45,181 nucleotides of DNA from Intestinibacter sp964449895 (GCA_964449895.1 CAYVBY010000018.1:1-45181); one strand, 5' to 3'; positions 26,183-33,625 are shown, counted from the first letter of the stretch. The notes: generated from the sequence alone by a model not told the origin. Made by a program: numbers and translations.

Positions 26183-26689
26183 TTAAACATCCTTATAAAC
26201 TAGTACAATTGGTAAATTACTAAGAATAATATTATAATCACCTAACTTAATATAGCCATTACATTTACTAGCTAAATAACTAAACTTTTCTATAACTAAC
26301 TTTTCAGGAACATTTAAATATTGTGCAATATCGTAATAACTAGTACAGTTATTTTTAAAAGCATGTTCTAGATCTTTATTGCTTATTACTGTATTTACAC
26401 TCCAATTAAGAGCTTGTTTTTCACATTTACATACTTTTAAATAATCTCTGTAATTATTTATATTTATAAGATTATCTCCAACACTTGAAAAATAGTGTCC
26501 AAGTTCTTCACTTAATACTTCTATAAACATATCTCTATTTTCTTTTACATTGTAAAGTATTGAAATTATATGCCCTATTCCGTCGAGGTGTAAATGCAGA
26601 CCTTCTAATCCTTTCGGAAGTTCATCTGTATAATCTATTATAATCCCCTCATCTGATGCTATTTGAAATAATTTCTCTAGTGTGTCCAT
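26183..26689 (-). CDS. ImmA/IrrE-like metallopeptidase-type protein of the lysogeny module
   Basis: 168 residues. The segment LSEELGHYFSSVGD (near residue 62) is the phage-type version of the ImmA zinc motif, with Glu in place of the first His, as in many Firmicute prophage proteins. KQALNWSVNTVI and a C-terminal HTH-like YYDIAQYLNVPEKLV also match the family. ImmA proteins cleave or inactivate the neighbouring CI-like repressor to trigger induction. It lies directly downstream of the repressor gene, as expected. CTGGGGGTAGAG precedes the ATG. Confidence 0.82.
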   Translation of the reverse strand: MDTLEKLFQIASDEGIIIDYTDELPKGLEGLHLHLDGIGHIISILYNVKENRDMFIEVLSEELGHYFSSVGDNLININNYRDYLKVCKCEKQALNWSVNTVISNKDLEHAFKNNCTSYYDIAQYLNVPEKLVIEKFSYLASKCNGYIKLGDYNIILSNLPIVLVYKDV

Positions 26690-26718
26690 AATACTCTACC
26701 CCCAGAAGTATTCATTTA

Positions 26719-27060
26719 TTACTTTTTATATTTTAATTTTAATAGTTCTATATAATTATCTAGTTCTTCTAATCCCTCATCAGAAAGTTGTTCTATATTT
26801 CCAATTCTATGTGCTGCAATTGTATTTACACCTTGAAAACGTTCTTTTGGTTGCTTTTCGTCCGTTCTACCAAGTAAGTAATCTGTTGTTACGTCAAAGT
26901 AATCTGCTAATGCATTTAATATATCTGTTTTAGGTTCTCTAACACCTAACTCATATCTTCCTATAGTTACTTTTGTTGTTCCTAAATCTTTAGCTATTTC
27001 TTCTTGTGTTTTTCTGTGTTCAATTCTTAATTGTTTTAATCTATCTCCTAATTTGTTCAT
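26719..27060 (-). CDS. CI-like prophage repressor (XRE family)
   Basis: 113 residues. The N-terminal HTH (about 6-60) is clear: LGDRLKQLRIEHRKTQEEIA, then TTKVTIGRYELGVREP and DYFDVTTDYLLGRTD. A short C-terminal helix follows without a peptidase domain. It is divergently transcribed from the Cro-like gene across a region with several TATCCA/TGGATA sites. It should maintain lysogeny by blocking the rightward early promoter and is the likely substrate of the ImmA-like protein. AAAGGAGG and GGAGTT elements precede the start. Confidence 0.92.
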   Translation of the reverse strand: MNKLGDRLKQLRIEHRKTQEEIAKDLGTTKVTIGRYELGVREPKTDILNALADYFDVTTDYLLGRTDEKQPKERFQGVNTIAAHRIGNIEQLSDEGLEELDNYIELLKLKYKK

Positions 27061-27087
27061 TTTTTAACTCCTTCATTGCCTCCTTTA

Positions 27088-27234
27088 TGGTTACTTATTA
27101 ATATTAGTATAACCACAAATAACCAAAAAAGATACAAAAGTATCCGAAAATATACTAAATTTAATAAAAAAGGGTTGACAAGTATCCAAAATGGATATAT
27201 CATTTAAATATAAAATAAATATCCAATATGGTTA
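27088..27234. promoter_or_regulatory. Lysogeny switch region: early promoter and operators
   Basis: TTGACA (27175-27180) and TATCAT (27198-27203) form a promoter with 17-bp spacing toward the Cro-like gene. The palindrome TATCCAAAATGGATA (27183-27197) lies entirely inside that spacer. A second site TATCCAATATGGTTA is at 27220-27234, just upstream of the gene. GATAC-AAAA-GTATC (27131-27144) and TGGTTA/TAACCA half-sites (27088, 27110, 27120) lie toward the repressor gene. This layout lets CI occlude RNA polymerase directly. Confidence 0.8.
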
Positions 27235-27253
27235 CTAGAAAGTAGGTGTGAAA

Positions 27254-27496
27254 ATGAATAGAAAATTAAAAGCCGCTAGAGTTGAAAATGGTTTAACTCA
27301 AATTCAATTAGCGAATTTGTTAGAAATGCCAATATCTACTTACAGAAAAAAGGAAACAGGGCAAACTGAATTTACAATAAGTGAAGCTATAAAAGTATCT
27401 AAAATTTTAAATAAAAAAATAGAAGAAATTTTTTTTAACTATAAAGTATCCAAAATGGATACTAAGAATAAGGAGGTTAAAAATGAACTTAATTAA
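27254..27496 (+). CDS. Cro-like HTH regulator
   Basis: 80 residues from the ATG five bases after GTAGGTG; a GTG six bases upstream is the alternative start. The HTH is MNRKLKAARVENGLTQIQLA, then MPISTYRKKETGQTEFTISEA. It is the first gene of the rightward early operon and presumably competes with CI for the same operators. Its coding sequence contains a third perfect copy of the operator at 27446-27462. The 3' end overlaps the antirepressor start by 14 bases. Confidence 0.85.
   Translation: MNRKLKAARVENGLTQIQLANLLEMPISTYRKKETGQTEFTISEAIKVSKILNKKIEEIFFNYKVSKMDTKNKEVKNELN
27446..27462 (+). promoter_or_regulatory. Intragenic operator copy within the Cro-like gene
   Basis: GTATCCAAAATGGATAC is a perfect palindrome identical in core to the operator between the -35 and -10 elements. 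Being about 260 bp downstream, it could support looping or roadblock repression. Confidence 0.7.
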
Positions 27497-28379
27497 TGAA
27501 ATGAATAACTTAGTAGCAAATTTAAATGTAAGAGGTACACAAGATTTTTTAGGTAAGGAAATACCCGTTATAGAAGGTGGTTTTGGTGAAGGACAAAAAG
27601 TTATGTTAGCTAAGACTATAGCTGAAGTACATGAAACTAGATTGTTAGATATTAATGCAAAAATTAATGAACATATAGATGAATTTGAAATAGGTATTGA
27701 TTTATTGGACCTAAAAAACTCAAACGAGAATCTCGTTCCACTTTTAGAGGGTATTTACACAAAACAATCTATAGCAAATTCTAAAAATATATATCTTCTT
27801 TCAGAACAAGGATATATGTTATTAGTTGGGTTTATGAATACAGATAAAGCTAAAGAAATACGCAAACAATTAAGACGAGATTATTTCGCTATGAGACAAG
27901 TAATAAATTCAAGTGAACAACTAAAATCCAATCTATTACTAGAAATTTACAACGGTGGTCAAAATGGAGTATTAGCAAGTAAACAGTTGGTTGAACTAGA
28001 GACAAAACCACTCCAAGAAACAATCCAAGTTCAATCAGATACAATAGGAAAACTTGTACCTTTAGCGAATTTTGCTAACTCAGTTCAAGTATCTAAGCAA
28101 TCTATCTTAGTTGGAGAACTTGCAAAACTATTAAAGCAAAATGGTATAGATATAGGACAAAATAGACTATTCGAGTGGCTAAGAGAAAACGGATATTTAA
28201 TCAAAAGAAAAGGCAGTAGTTATAATATGCCAACACAAAAGAGTATGGAGTTGGGATTATTCGAGATAAAAGAAACTTGTATAACTCATGCAGATGGACA
28301 TACAAGTATCAGTAAAACTCCGAAAGTTACAGGTAAAGGTCAAATTTACTTTGTGAATAAATTCAAAAAGGTTAGTTAG
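27483..28379 (+). CDS. Phage antirepressor with ORF6N and KilAC domains
   Basis: 298 residues. The N-terminal half (about 20-140) matches ORF6N-type domains: VMLAKTIAEVHETRLLDINAKINEH, then NIYLLSEQGYMLLVGFM. The C-terminal half (about 190-290) is the KilAC/ANT domain: VGELAKLLKQNGIDIGQNRLFEWLRENGYL, then GKGQIYFVNKF. Such proteins counter the repressor or act in early phage development. It follows the Cro-like gene with overlap and has AAGGAGG upstream. Confidence 0.92.
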   Translation: MNLINEMNNLVANLNVRGTQDFLGKEIPVIEGGFGEGQKVMLAKTIAEVHETRLLDINAKINEHIDEFEIGIDLLDLKNSNENLVPLLEGIYTKQSIANSKNIYLLSEQGYMLLVGFMNTDKAKEIRKQLRRDYFAMRQVINSSEQLKSNLLLEIYNGGQNGVLASKQLVELETKPLQETIQVQSDTIGKLVPLANFANSVQVSKQSILVGELAKLLKQNGIDIGQNRLFEWLRENGYLIKRKGSSYNMPTQKSMELGLFEIKETCITHADGHTSISKTPKVTGKGQIYFVNKFKKVS

Positions 28380-28391
28380 GAGGTGAGATAG

Positions 28392-28613
28392 GTGAATGAA
28401 TTTAAAAAGATTAAAAAGCAACAAGAAAAATTAGATAATAATTATTTTCATTCCTTAAAGATAAAAGATAAAAAAATTTACTTAGATGATTTTGAATTAA
28501 AAGGAGTTACAAATTATAAAATAAAAAGTTCTCCCTCAGATTTAGAACAAATAAGCGAAGCAGAACTTTTAATAACTTTAGATGTTGGAAGTTTAGATAT
28601 TACTATTGATTAA
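28392..28613 (+). CDS. Small phage protein of unknown function
   Basis: 73 residues from a GTG placed seven bases after AGGAGG. The sequence has a basic start and a later stretch (KIYLDDFELKGVTNYKIKSS) reminiscent of small beta-rich phage proteins. Its end is acidic. Not recognised. It follows the antirepressor by 12 bp in the early operon. Confidence 0.65.
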   Translation: MNEFKKIKKQQEKLDNNYFHSLKIKDKKIYLDDFELKGVTNYKIKSSPSDLEQISEAELLITLDVGSLDITID

Positions 28614-28747
28614 TTCCGACAGCATCTAATGTAAACAGAATTTTTAATGGAGAGGCAAAAGATATCATGTTATCAAGTGTTTGCGAGATAGCTAAAGTGT
28701 TGGGTGTTAAAATAGATGATTTAGTTAAAGAAGGTGATAGCAATTAA
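28611..28747 (+). pseudogene. Remnant of an XRE-type HTH gene (C-terminal part)
   Basis: An open frame without a usable start encodes PTASNVNRIFNGEAKDIM, then SVCEIAKVLGVKIDDLVKEG, the second half of an XRE-type HTH domain. The first helices are missing. It probably records a recombination event in the early region. Confidence 0.5.
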
Positions 28748-28850
28748 GTTTTTACTATTTTATATCATAACAAGTATTTCATTTAGTACTGTATTTATAT
28801 TTGGTACTTGTTGGAATAGTGTACATAGGAGGTGAAAAATAAAAATAACT

Positions 28851-29063
28851 ATGAATTTAAATTTTGATGAAAGATGTAAACTATATTATCTTATAAAACG
28901 AGAACTGAAACAATCCATAAAAGACAAAAGAAACTTTGAAAAGCAATTAAAAAAAGAGGATGTATCTGAGAATTGGATTGATACTATTAAGTATCTAATA
29001 GGCATTTTAGATGAAAATATAAAAATATATAAATCTATATATAACCAATTAAAAGAAAAGTAA
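28851..29063 (+). CDS. Small charged phage protein of unknown function
   Basis: 70 residues, rich in Lys/Glu and predicted helical (CKLYYLIKRELKQSIKDKRN). AGGAGG lies 18 bases before this ATG, unusually far. Two in-frame ATA codons sit closer to it, so a non-standard start is possible. Not recognised. Confidence 0.6.
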   Translation: MNLNFDERCKLYYLIKRELKQSIKDKRNFEKQLKKEDVSENWIDTIKYLIGILDENIKIYKSIYNQLKEK

Positions 29064-29110
29064 TAGGACAAATAACTTAAAACATATTAAATAAGGGGGA
29101 GGTGTTTCAT

Positions 29111-29395
29111 GTGGCAATAGACTATTCAAAAATTAAGATCATAGACAACATACCGAAAAATCCTACACCAAAGGAGCAGGAAGCAATAGATAAAATTGAA
29201 ACAGAAATAGCAAAGTATTGTGCAAAAAGGTTAATAGAAAAATTTACAACAGAAGAATTAGATGTAGGTTTACCACTTTTACTAGAAATCGAAGAATTAG
29301 TTGAAGGCGGTATGAGCAGAGAAGCTGCAAAGAAACAAGTTACGGAAAATTATTATACGAAATTAAAACAAAAAATAAATGAAAAAAAGATATAA
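29111..29395 (+). CDS. Small phage protein of unknown function
   Basis: 94 residues from a GTG nine bases after AAGGGGGAGG. An earlier in-frame GTG lies inside the ribosome site. The protein is helical and charged, with FTTEELDVGLPLLLEIEELV in its middle. No family recognised; its place in the early operon suggests a phage accessory role. Confidence 0.6.
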   Translation: MAIDYSKIKIIDNIPKNPTPKEQEAIDKIETEIAKYCAKRLIEKFTTEELDVGLPLLLEIEELVEGGMSREAAKKQVTENYYTKLKQKINEKKI

Positions 29396-29456
29396 AATCT
29401 AAAGAATTATCCTTCATCAGAAAATCACTGGTGAGAGATATAAAGGGGGATAACAA

Positions 29457-29975
29457 ATGGAAAATATGGGCGAATTTAAAAAGGATAAGCAATACATATT
29501 CTCTTATAAAAAATTTATAAAGGATACTAATGATACAACATCACATTGGCCAAAAGCTGCTAATGGTCAACCAGTTAGGGTTATATCTGAAGATACAGGC
29601 CTTGTATATGTATATTTAATTCCTGATATATATCCAGCTGAATTTCATATTGTTGCAAAATGGTGTGAAGAGACATCAGAATTTAATTCTAAATTTATAA
29701 ATAAAATAGATGAAGTACATAAAAATACAAAAGATAAGCTATTGGAAGATAAAACAGAATTTGCTTTTGTAAAGCATGAACACTACAGAGGTAAGCTTAA
29801 TAAAATATTAAATTATTTACAAGCTAGAGATTATCAGATCTGCACAGAAGTCTATTTAAAAGACAAAATTGAAATTAGAATGTATTCACTAATTCACAAC
29901 AGACATGTAAAAATTGAAAATGATGGAGTGGATAGTTATTCTGTCAATTATTATAAAGAAATTTATGAAATATAG
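29457..29975 (+). CDS. Phage protein of unknown function
   Basis: 172 residues, soluble, mixed alpha/beta, with no transmembrane segment. The N-terminal part contains FSYKKFIKDT and VRVISEDTGLVYVYLIPDIY, typical of small phage early proteins with several aromatic residues. No catalytic motif is evident. AAAGGGGGATAACA precedes the ATG. Confidence 0.65.
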   Translation: MENMGEFKKDKQYIFSYKKFIKDTNDTTSHWPKAANGQPVRVISEDTGLVYVYLIPDIYPAEFHIVAKWCEETSEFNSKFINKIDEVHKNTKDKLLEDKTEFAFVKHEHYRGKLNKILNYLQARDYQICTEVYLKDKIEIRMYSLIHNRHVKIENDGVDSYSVNYYKEIYEI

Positions 29976-29986
29976 GAGAAACAAAA

Positions 29987-30151
29987 ATGGATGCTAGAGA
30001 GTTTTTAAAGTTTATGGAGTTTTGTAAAAAGGAGAATATAACTCCTACAGTTGACGAATTAAAAGCTTGGTGGAGTTTAAAGAAGTTAGAAATTTTTTAT
30101 GAAAATAATAAGGGGAAGAAAAAAAATGAGAAAATGGATACATGGATATAG
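29987..30151 (+). CDS. Very small phage protein overlapping the replication gene
   Basis: 54 residues, starting MDAREFLKFMEFCKKENI. TAGGAGAAACAAAA precedes the ATG at normal spacing. It begins 11 bp after the previous gene and its 3' end overlaps the replication gene by 26 bases, consistent with translational coupling. Function unknown. Confidence 0.6.
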   Translation: MDAREFLKFMEFCKKENITPTVDELKAWWSLKKLEIFYENNKGKKKNEKMDTWI

Positions 30152-31139
30152 ACAAGATATTGCTATAAAGTATGGGTTATCTAATGATGAGTTGCTAATT
30201 CTGAGACATTTTGAGGACTTTGTAAATTCTAACAAAATGGATTCATTTTTCGATGGAAAGGATATGTATTACTGGGTTAATTATGAAAAGTTTTTAAAAG
30301 ACTTACCAATAATTAATTTTAAAAAAGAAAGATTAGGAGAAATTATGGTACATGATCTATCAGAAAAGCCAGCTGATTTAGATAAAAAGATAGAGATTTA
30401 TTCTGATAAGATGAAGTCTAAAGTTATGAAAAGAAAATATATTGGAGTTTTAAAAAGTAATATAGTAAAAAATGCATTAGTTGGTTCAAGGAGTTATTTT
30501 GCATTTACATCAAAATTTTATCTTCTAAAACCTGATATAACTGAAAATGATGCAGAAATGATTCAAGATTCAAGCTCAGTAAATATACCTAATCAGGATT
30601 CAGTAAAAATACCGAATGGTTCGGTAAATATACCTAGTCAGGATTCGGTAAAAATACTAGACGGGTTCGGTAAAAATACTGGTAACAGAGTCGGTAAAAA
30701 TACCCCAACAAAGATAGACTATAAAGATAGACTATTAGAGATAGATAATATATATAGTCGAGTTATAGAGAAGCTAAATTCTTTAGCTAATAAAAAATAT
30801 AAATCTACCACAAATAAAACAAAATCGCTTATAGATGCTCGAATTAATGAAGGTTTCAAAGAAGAGGATTTTTATAAAGTTATAGATATAAAAGTTAAAG
30901 CCTGGAAAGGTACAGATATGGACCGATTTTTAAGACCAGAAACTCTATTTGGAGCTAAGTTTGAAGGTTATTTAAATGAAAGTGAAGTTGCTAATAGTAA
31001 TAAAAGTAATAATAAAAAAACACAACAAGCTATAACAAGATTTCATAATTTCAATGAACATTATAGAAATTATGAATATGATGAGCTTGAGAGAAAATTA
31101 TTAGAGATGCAAGAGAAAAAAAGAGGTGGAATACTTTGA
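30126..31139 (+). CDS. Phage replication initiator / replisome organiser with conserved phage C-terminal domain
   Basis: 337 residues; the ATG follows AAGGGGAAG. The N-terminal region (about 1-140) is a winged-helix-like segment starting MRKWIHGYRQDIAIKYGLSN. The C-terminal region (about 200-285) matches the phage C-terminal domain seen in DnaD-like and Phg_2220 proteins (EEDFYKVIDIKVKAWKG, then FLRPETLFGAKFEGYL). The middle is a hydrophilic linker encoded by six DNA repeats (30576-30704), whose Ser-Val-Lys-Ile-Pro pattern seems to be imposed by the DNA. It probably binds those repeats and recruits host DnaC/DnaB-type helicase. Confidence 0.8.
   Translation: MRKWIHGYRQDIAIKYGLSNDELLILRHFEDFVNSNKMDSFFDGKDMYYWVNYEKFLKDLPIINFKKERLGEIMVHDLSEKPADLDKKIEIYSDKMKSKVMKRKYIGVLKSNIVKNALVGSRSYFAFTSKFYLLKPDITENDAEMIQDSSSVNIPNQDSVKIPNGSVNIPSQDSVKILDGFGKNTGNRVGKNTPTKIDYKDRLLEIDNIYSRVIEKLNSLANKKYKSTTNKTKSLIDARINEGFKEEDFYKVIDIKVKAWKGTDMDRFLRPETLFGAKFEGYLNESEVANSNKSNNKKTQQAITRFHNFNEHYRNYEYDELERKLLEMQEKKRGGIL
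30576..30704 (+). other. Six iterons inside the replication gene, probable phage origin
   Basis: The 14-bp motif TC(A/G)GTAAA(A/T)ATAC(C/T) occurs six times at 30576, 30600, 30621, 30645, 30667 and 30691. Start-to-start spacing is 21-24 bp, about two helical turns. A very AT-rich tract follows (30715-30765), suitable for unwinding. The arrangement parallels lambdoid origins embedded in the initiator gene. Confidence 0.78.
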
Positions 31140-31363
31140 TAGATATAGGAGATAGAGTTGTTGTAACAAGTAAAGGACATATAGATAATATACAGGTTAG
31201 AGCTAGAGATAAAGGTACAGTTATAGATATAGCTGAATTTAAAGGAATGTATTCTATATGTGTAGAGATGGATAGGAACATAAATGGTCATAGTTGTAAC
31301 GGATTTGGGAAAGATGGACATTGTGTTTGGGTTCCTCCAATAGCACTTGCATTAGAGGTATAA
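31136..31363 (+). CDS. Small phage protein, possible SH3-like fold
   Basis: 75 residues from a TTG that overlaps the previous stop codon (TTGA), six bases after AAGAGGTGG. The start (IDIGDRVVVTSKGHID) and the later KGTVIDIAEFKG pattern suggest a small beta-barrel. Not assigned to a family. Confidence 0.65.
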   Translation: MIDIGDRVVVTSKGHIDNIQVRARDKGTVIDIAEFKGMYSICVEMDRNINGHSCNGFGKDGHCVWVPPIALALEV

Positions 31364-31368
31364 ATATT

Positions 31369-31635
31369 ATGAGTAGATATTCAGATACAGAGTATTTTAA
31401 TCACGAAGGATATAAAGATATTACTGTATATAAGGCTTTACAAAATATAAAAAGGAGAGGGAGATCTGTGGTTAAGATAAGGATTATGTTTAGAAGAGAT
31501 AAAAAAGAGGATTTGGATATGATAATCGAAAAGTTAGGAAAAGATTTCAATATAATAAACAAATCAAGTATATATGAAAATACTAGAAGTAATAAAAAAT
31601 ATTCAAGAGTTTACTTAGAAATTGAGGAGAAATAA
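31369..31635 (+). CDS. Small phage protein of unknown function
   Basis: 88 residues from the ATG (MSRYSDTEYFNHEGYKD), five bases after the previous stop. A longer frame from 31321 overlaps the previous gene and lacks a ribosome site. The C-terminal half is basic with an alpha-beta pattern (VVKIRIMFRRDKKEDLDMII). Unknown role in the early or middle operon. Confidence 0.6.
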   Translation: MSRYSDTEYFNHEGYKDITVYKALQNIKRRGRSVVKIRIMFRRDKKEDLDMIIEKLGKDFNIINKSSIYENTRSNKKYSRVYLEIEEK

Positions 31636-31637
31636 AA

Positions 31638-31820
31638 ATGAAAAAAGTAACAGTAGAATTAACACCTTTAGAAATATTTTATATTAATAAATTTTTAAAG
31701 AGAAAAAAAGCTAAAATTATATGGTTAGGTTTTGGTAAAGGATGGATAGTTCAAGGAGAAGAACTTAGAGTATTCAGAAGTTATTGGGAAGCTAGAAGGT
31801 TTAGAATCATATATATGTAG
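31638..31820 (+). CDS. Small basic phage protein of unknown function
   Basis: 60 residues. Positively charged and rich in aromatic residues (KIIWLGFGKGWIVQGEE, then SYWEARRFRIIYM), which suggests nucleic-acid contact. TTGAGGAGAAATAAAA precedes the ATG, two bases after the preceding gene. No family assigned. Confidence 0.6.
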   Translation: MKKVTVELTPLEIFYINKFLKRKKAKIIWLGFGKGWIVQGEELRVFRSYWEARRFRIIYM

Positions 31821-31829
31821 GTGTTTGTT

Positions 31830-32390
31830 ATGGAAAAGCAAGTACAAAAAATAACTATTTATCGATTTATATATTTAATAATTAAGAAATTATTCCTGGT
31901 AGGAAATAAGATGTTATGGATTTTCATAAGAATGACTATTTACTATTTTGTTAAATTCTTAAATAAAATATTTAAATTAAAAGAAATAGATATATCAAGA
32001 GAAAGAGCAAACTTTAATAAACAAGAAGCTCTTACAACTATAAAACATGAATTTATATTCGACAAGTCAGAAGAATTTATTTATCAATGGATATATTTTA
32101 AAGAGCTAATATCCGATTTAGAACTTGATGATGATGAAAAAGAAGAACTTATTGATCGTATGTTAGCAATGCTTGCAGAAGCTGAAAGAGAAGCTTTTAA
32201 TACTACTTATAATTACATGATAAATAAAAACTTAAAAGAACCTTCTTTCGAAGACATGATTATTCAAGGAATCTTTAAAGAGAATAAAGAAATTGAGCCA
32301 AGAGCAAAATTAGACAATCCATATACCAAAAAAAGGTCTACAGAATTGATGTTGAAAAGAAGAAAGAAAAAGGAAAAAGAATGGCACTAA
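31830..32390 (+). CDS. Phage protein matched by CRISPR spacer 15
   Basis: 186 residues from the ATG after TAGGTGTTTGTT. The N-terminal part (about 8-50) contains one or two hydrophobic stretches and may be membrane-associated. The rest is helical and charged, with DDDEKEELIDRMLAMLAEAE and a conserved FEDMIIQGIFKEN segment (about 138-150). The tail is very basic. It is not recognised as a known enzyme. The segment coding FEDMIIQGIFKE (32248-32284) is the near-match of spacer 15, whose complement encodes EDMVIQGIFKSN, so homologues exist in related phages targeted by this host. Confidence 0.65.
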   Translation: MEKQVQKITIYRFIYLIIKKLFLVGNKMLWIFIRMTIYYFVKFLNKIFKLKEIDISRERANFNKQEALTTIKHEFIFDKSEEFIYQWIYFKELISDLELDDDEKEELIDRMLAMLAEAEREAFNTTYNYMINKNLKEPSFEDMIIQGIFKENKEIEPRAKLDNPYTKKRSTELMLKRRKKKEKEWH

Positions 32391-32624
32391 AAATATAACA
32401 CCTCTCTTTCGACAATAATTGACCACTACTCTACTTTAAAAATTCTGAGAGTAGTGGTTAAAATAACAATCTAGTAATATCAAGTCTTAAACCTATCTCC
32501 TACTCTAACAAAAAGTGCTACTATCGCTGTTTTTTTATAGAAGAGAGGAGGATATGTAAATTGGAGGAGTGGAAAAAATTAAATATATAATAAAATAGAA
32601 GTTAATATAAATGAGGTTATAAAA
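32391..32624 (+). other. Non-coding region with a strong hairpin
   Basis: ACCACTACTCT (32422-32432) and AGAGTAGTGGT (32448-32458) form a perfect 11-bp stem. About 70 bases later comes AGTGCTACTATCGCTG followed by TTTTTTT, a weak terminator-like element near 32507-32537. Two GGAGG-like sites at about 32546-32568 are followed only by very short frames. Possible leader or small RNA, unproven. Confidence 0.5.
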
Positions 32625-32795
32625 ATGAATAAAAAAGATGAAATATTAAATATATTAGTAATTGTATTAATTGAATATATACTAATACAATGTGTTTTTA
32701 CAGATAATGTTGTTAATACAGGACATGAAATATTTGTAAAGATGGGAATATCTGATGAGATAGAAAAAATAGATAAATATTTATTAGGAGAATAA
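32625..32795 (+). CDS. Small phage protein with one membrane segment
   Basis: 56 residues. A hydrophobic stretch (ILNILVIVLIEYILIQCVF) follows a short charged start and could span the membrane; the remainder is polar. ATGAGGTTATAAAA precedes the ATG. It ends three bases before the next gene. Function unknown. Confidence 0.55.
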   Translation: MNKKDEILNILVIVLIEYILIQCVFTDNVVNTGHEIFVKMGISDEIEKIDKYLLGE

Positions 32796-32798
32796 CTT

Positions 32799-33125
32799 AT
32801 GAAAGTGAATTTAAATAAATTAAAACCAGTAGGATATAGAGAGGATAAAGAAGATGGTTTTGTTTTCTTTTGTCCTACATGTAAGTTATATGGACCAACA
32901 TTAGATAAGACAGGTAGATGTACTAATTGTGGTCAAGTAGTAGATCTAGAAAAAGAGGAACATATAAAAGGAGCAAAATTAAAATATTTAACTGAAGAAC
33001 AGTGGTCTAACTATTATGATTATATGCTTTCAGAAATAAAAACATCATTTTTAGAATTTTGTTTCTGTAAAATGAAGGCAATGCAAATTAGTATATTTGA
33101 TTTGTTAAAAGAATTGGAGGAATAA
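32799..33125 (+). CDS. Phage zinc-ribbon protein of unknown function
   Basis: 108 residues. A four-cysteine zinc ribbon is evident at about 26-50 (FFCPTCKLYG ... GRCTNCGQ). The C-terminus is helical (FCFCKMKAMQISIFDLLKELEE). Such small ribbons in the middle region of phages may bind DNA or host RNA polymerase. The TTAGGAG ribosome site overlaps the end of the upstream gene. Confidence 0.65.
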   Translation: MKVNLNKLKPVGYREDKEDGFVFFCPTCKLYGPTLDKTGRCTNCGQVVDLEKEEHIKGAKLKYLTEEQWSNYYDYMLSEIKTSFLEFCFCKMKAMQISIFDLLKELEE

Positions 33126-33139
33126 ATAAAAAAAGAGAG

Positions 33140-33186
33140 CTTTCACACTCCCTAAACCACAATATTATTATACAGGAGTGTGAAAG
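33140..33186 (+). promoter_or_regulatory. Hairpin that buries the ribosome site of the late activator gene
   Basis: CTTTCACACTCC (33140-33151) and GGAGTGTGAAAG (33175-33186) are perfectly complementary over 12 bp with a 23-nt loop. The second arm contains the only ribosome site (GGAG, nine bases before the ATG at 33188). Translation of the activator should be blocked unless the stem is opened or cut. No T-tract follows, so it is not a normal terminator. Confidence 0.75.
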
Positions 33187-33187
33187 T

Positions 33188-33625
33188 ATGGTAAAGAGAA
33201 AAGATGACAAAGTTTTTAAAAAAGCAGAAGCTAAACTATATAAATATAAAGATTTAAAAGTTGAGATAGAATCATTAGAAATAGAAAATCAAATTTTAGA
33301 AAATGAAATTTCAGAATGTAAGAGTTTTGCATATAAAGAAAATATAGTTTACTCTTCAAGTGATAATGTAGAATTAGTTGATCTTATAATAAAAAAAGAA
33401 GAAAAAATAAATAACAATAAAAATAAAATATTACGAAAAGAAAAACAAATAGAAAAAATTGATAGAGCTATGAGTACATTATCTGATAGAGATAAAACTA
33501 TAGTTAAATTAAGATATTTTGAAAATGAAACTTGGCATGGAGTTAGTGATTTAGTAGGATATGCTGAGATTACTTGTAAAAAGAAAAGAGTTAGTATTAT
33601 AAATAAAATAAAGAACTTAGTTTAG
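33188..33625 (+). CDS. Phage late transcription activator, sigma-70 region 4-like (ArpU/RinA type)
   Basis: 145 residues. The first two-thirds form a long coiled coil rich in Lys/Glu/Ile (about 15-95). The C-terminus is a sigma region 4-like HTH: MSTLSDRDKTIVKLRYFEN, then VGYAEITCKKKRVSIINKI. Proteins of this type sit just before the packaging genes of Firmicute phages and switch on late transcription. Immediately downstream are four phased TATAC repeats and a promoter (33628-33687). Its own translation seems controlled by a hairpin. Confidence 0.75.
   Translation: MVKRKDDKVFKKAEAKLYKYKDLKVEIESLEIENQILENEISECKSFAYKENIVYSSSDNVELVDLIIKKEEKINNNKNKILRKEKQIEKIDRAMSTLSDRDKTIVKLRYFENETWHGVSDLVGYAEITCKKKRVSIINKIKNLV

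Noticed and set aside
28768..28815. Inverted repeat AACAAGTA / TACTTGTT as an operator
   Set aside because: The arms are short and about 30 bases apart in AT-rich DNA, and no other copy was seen.
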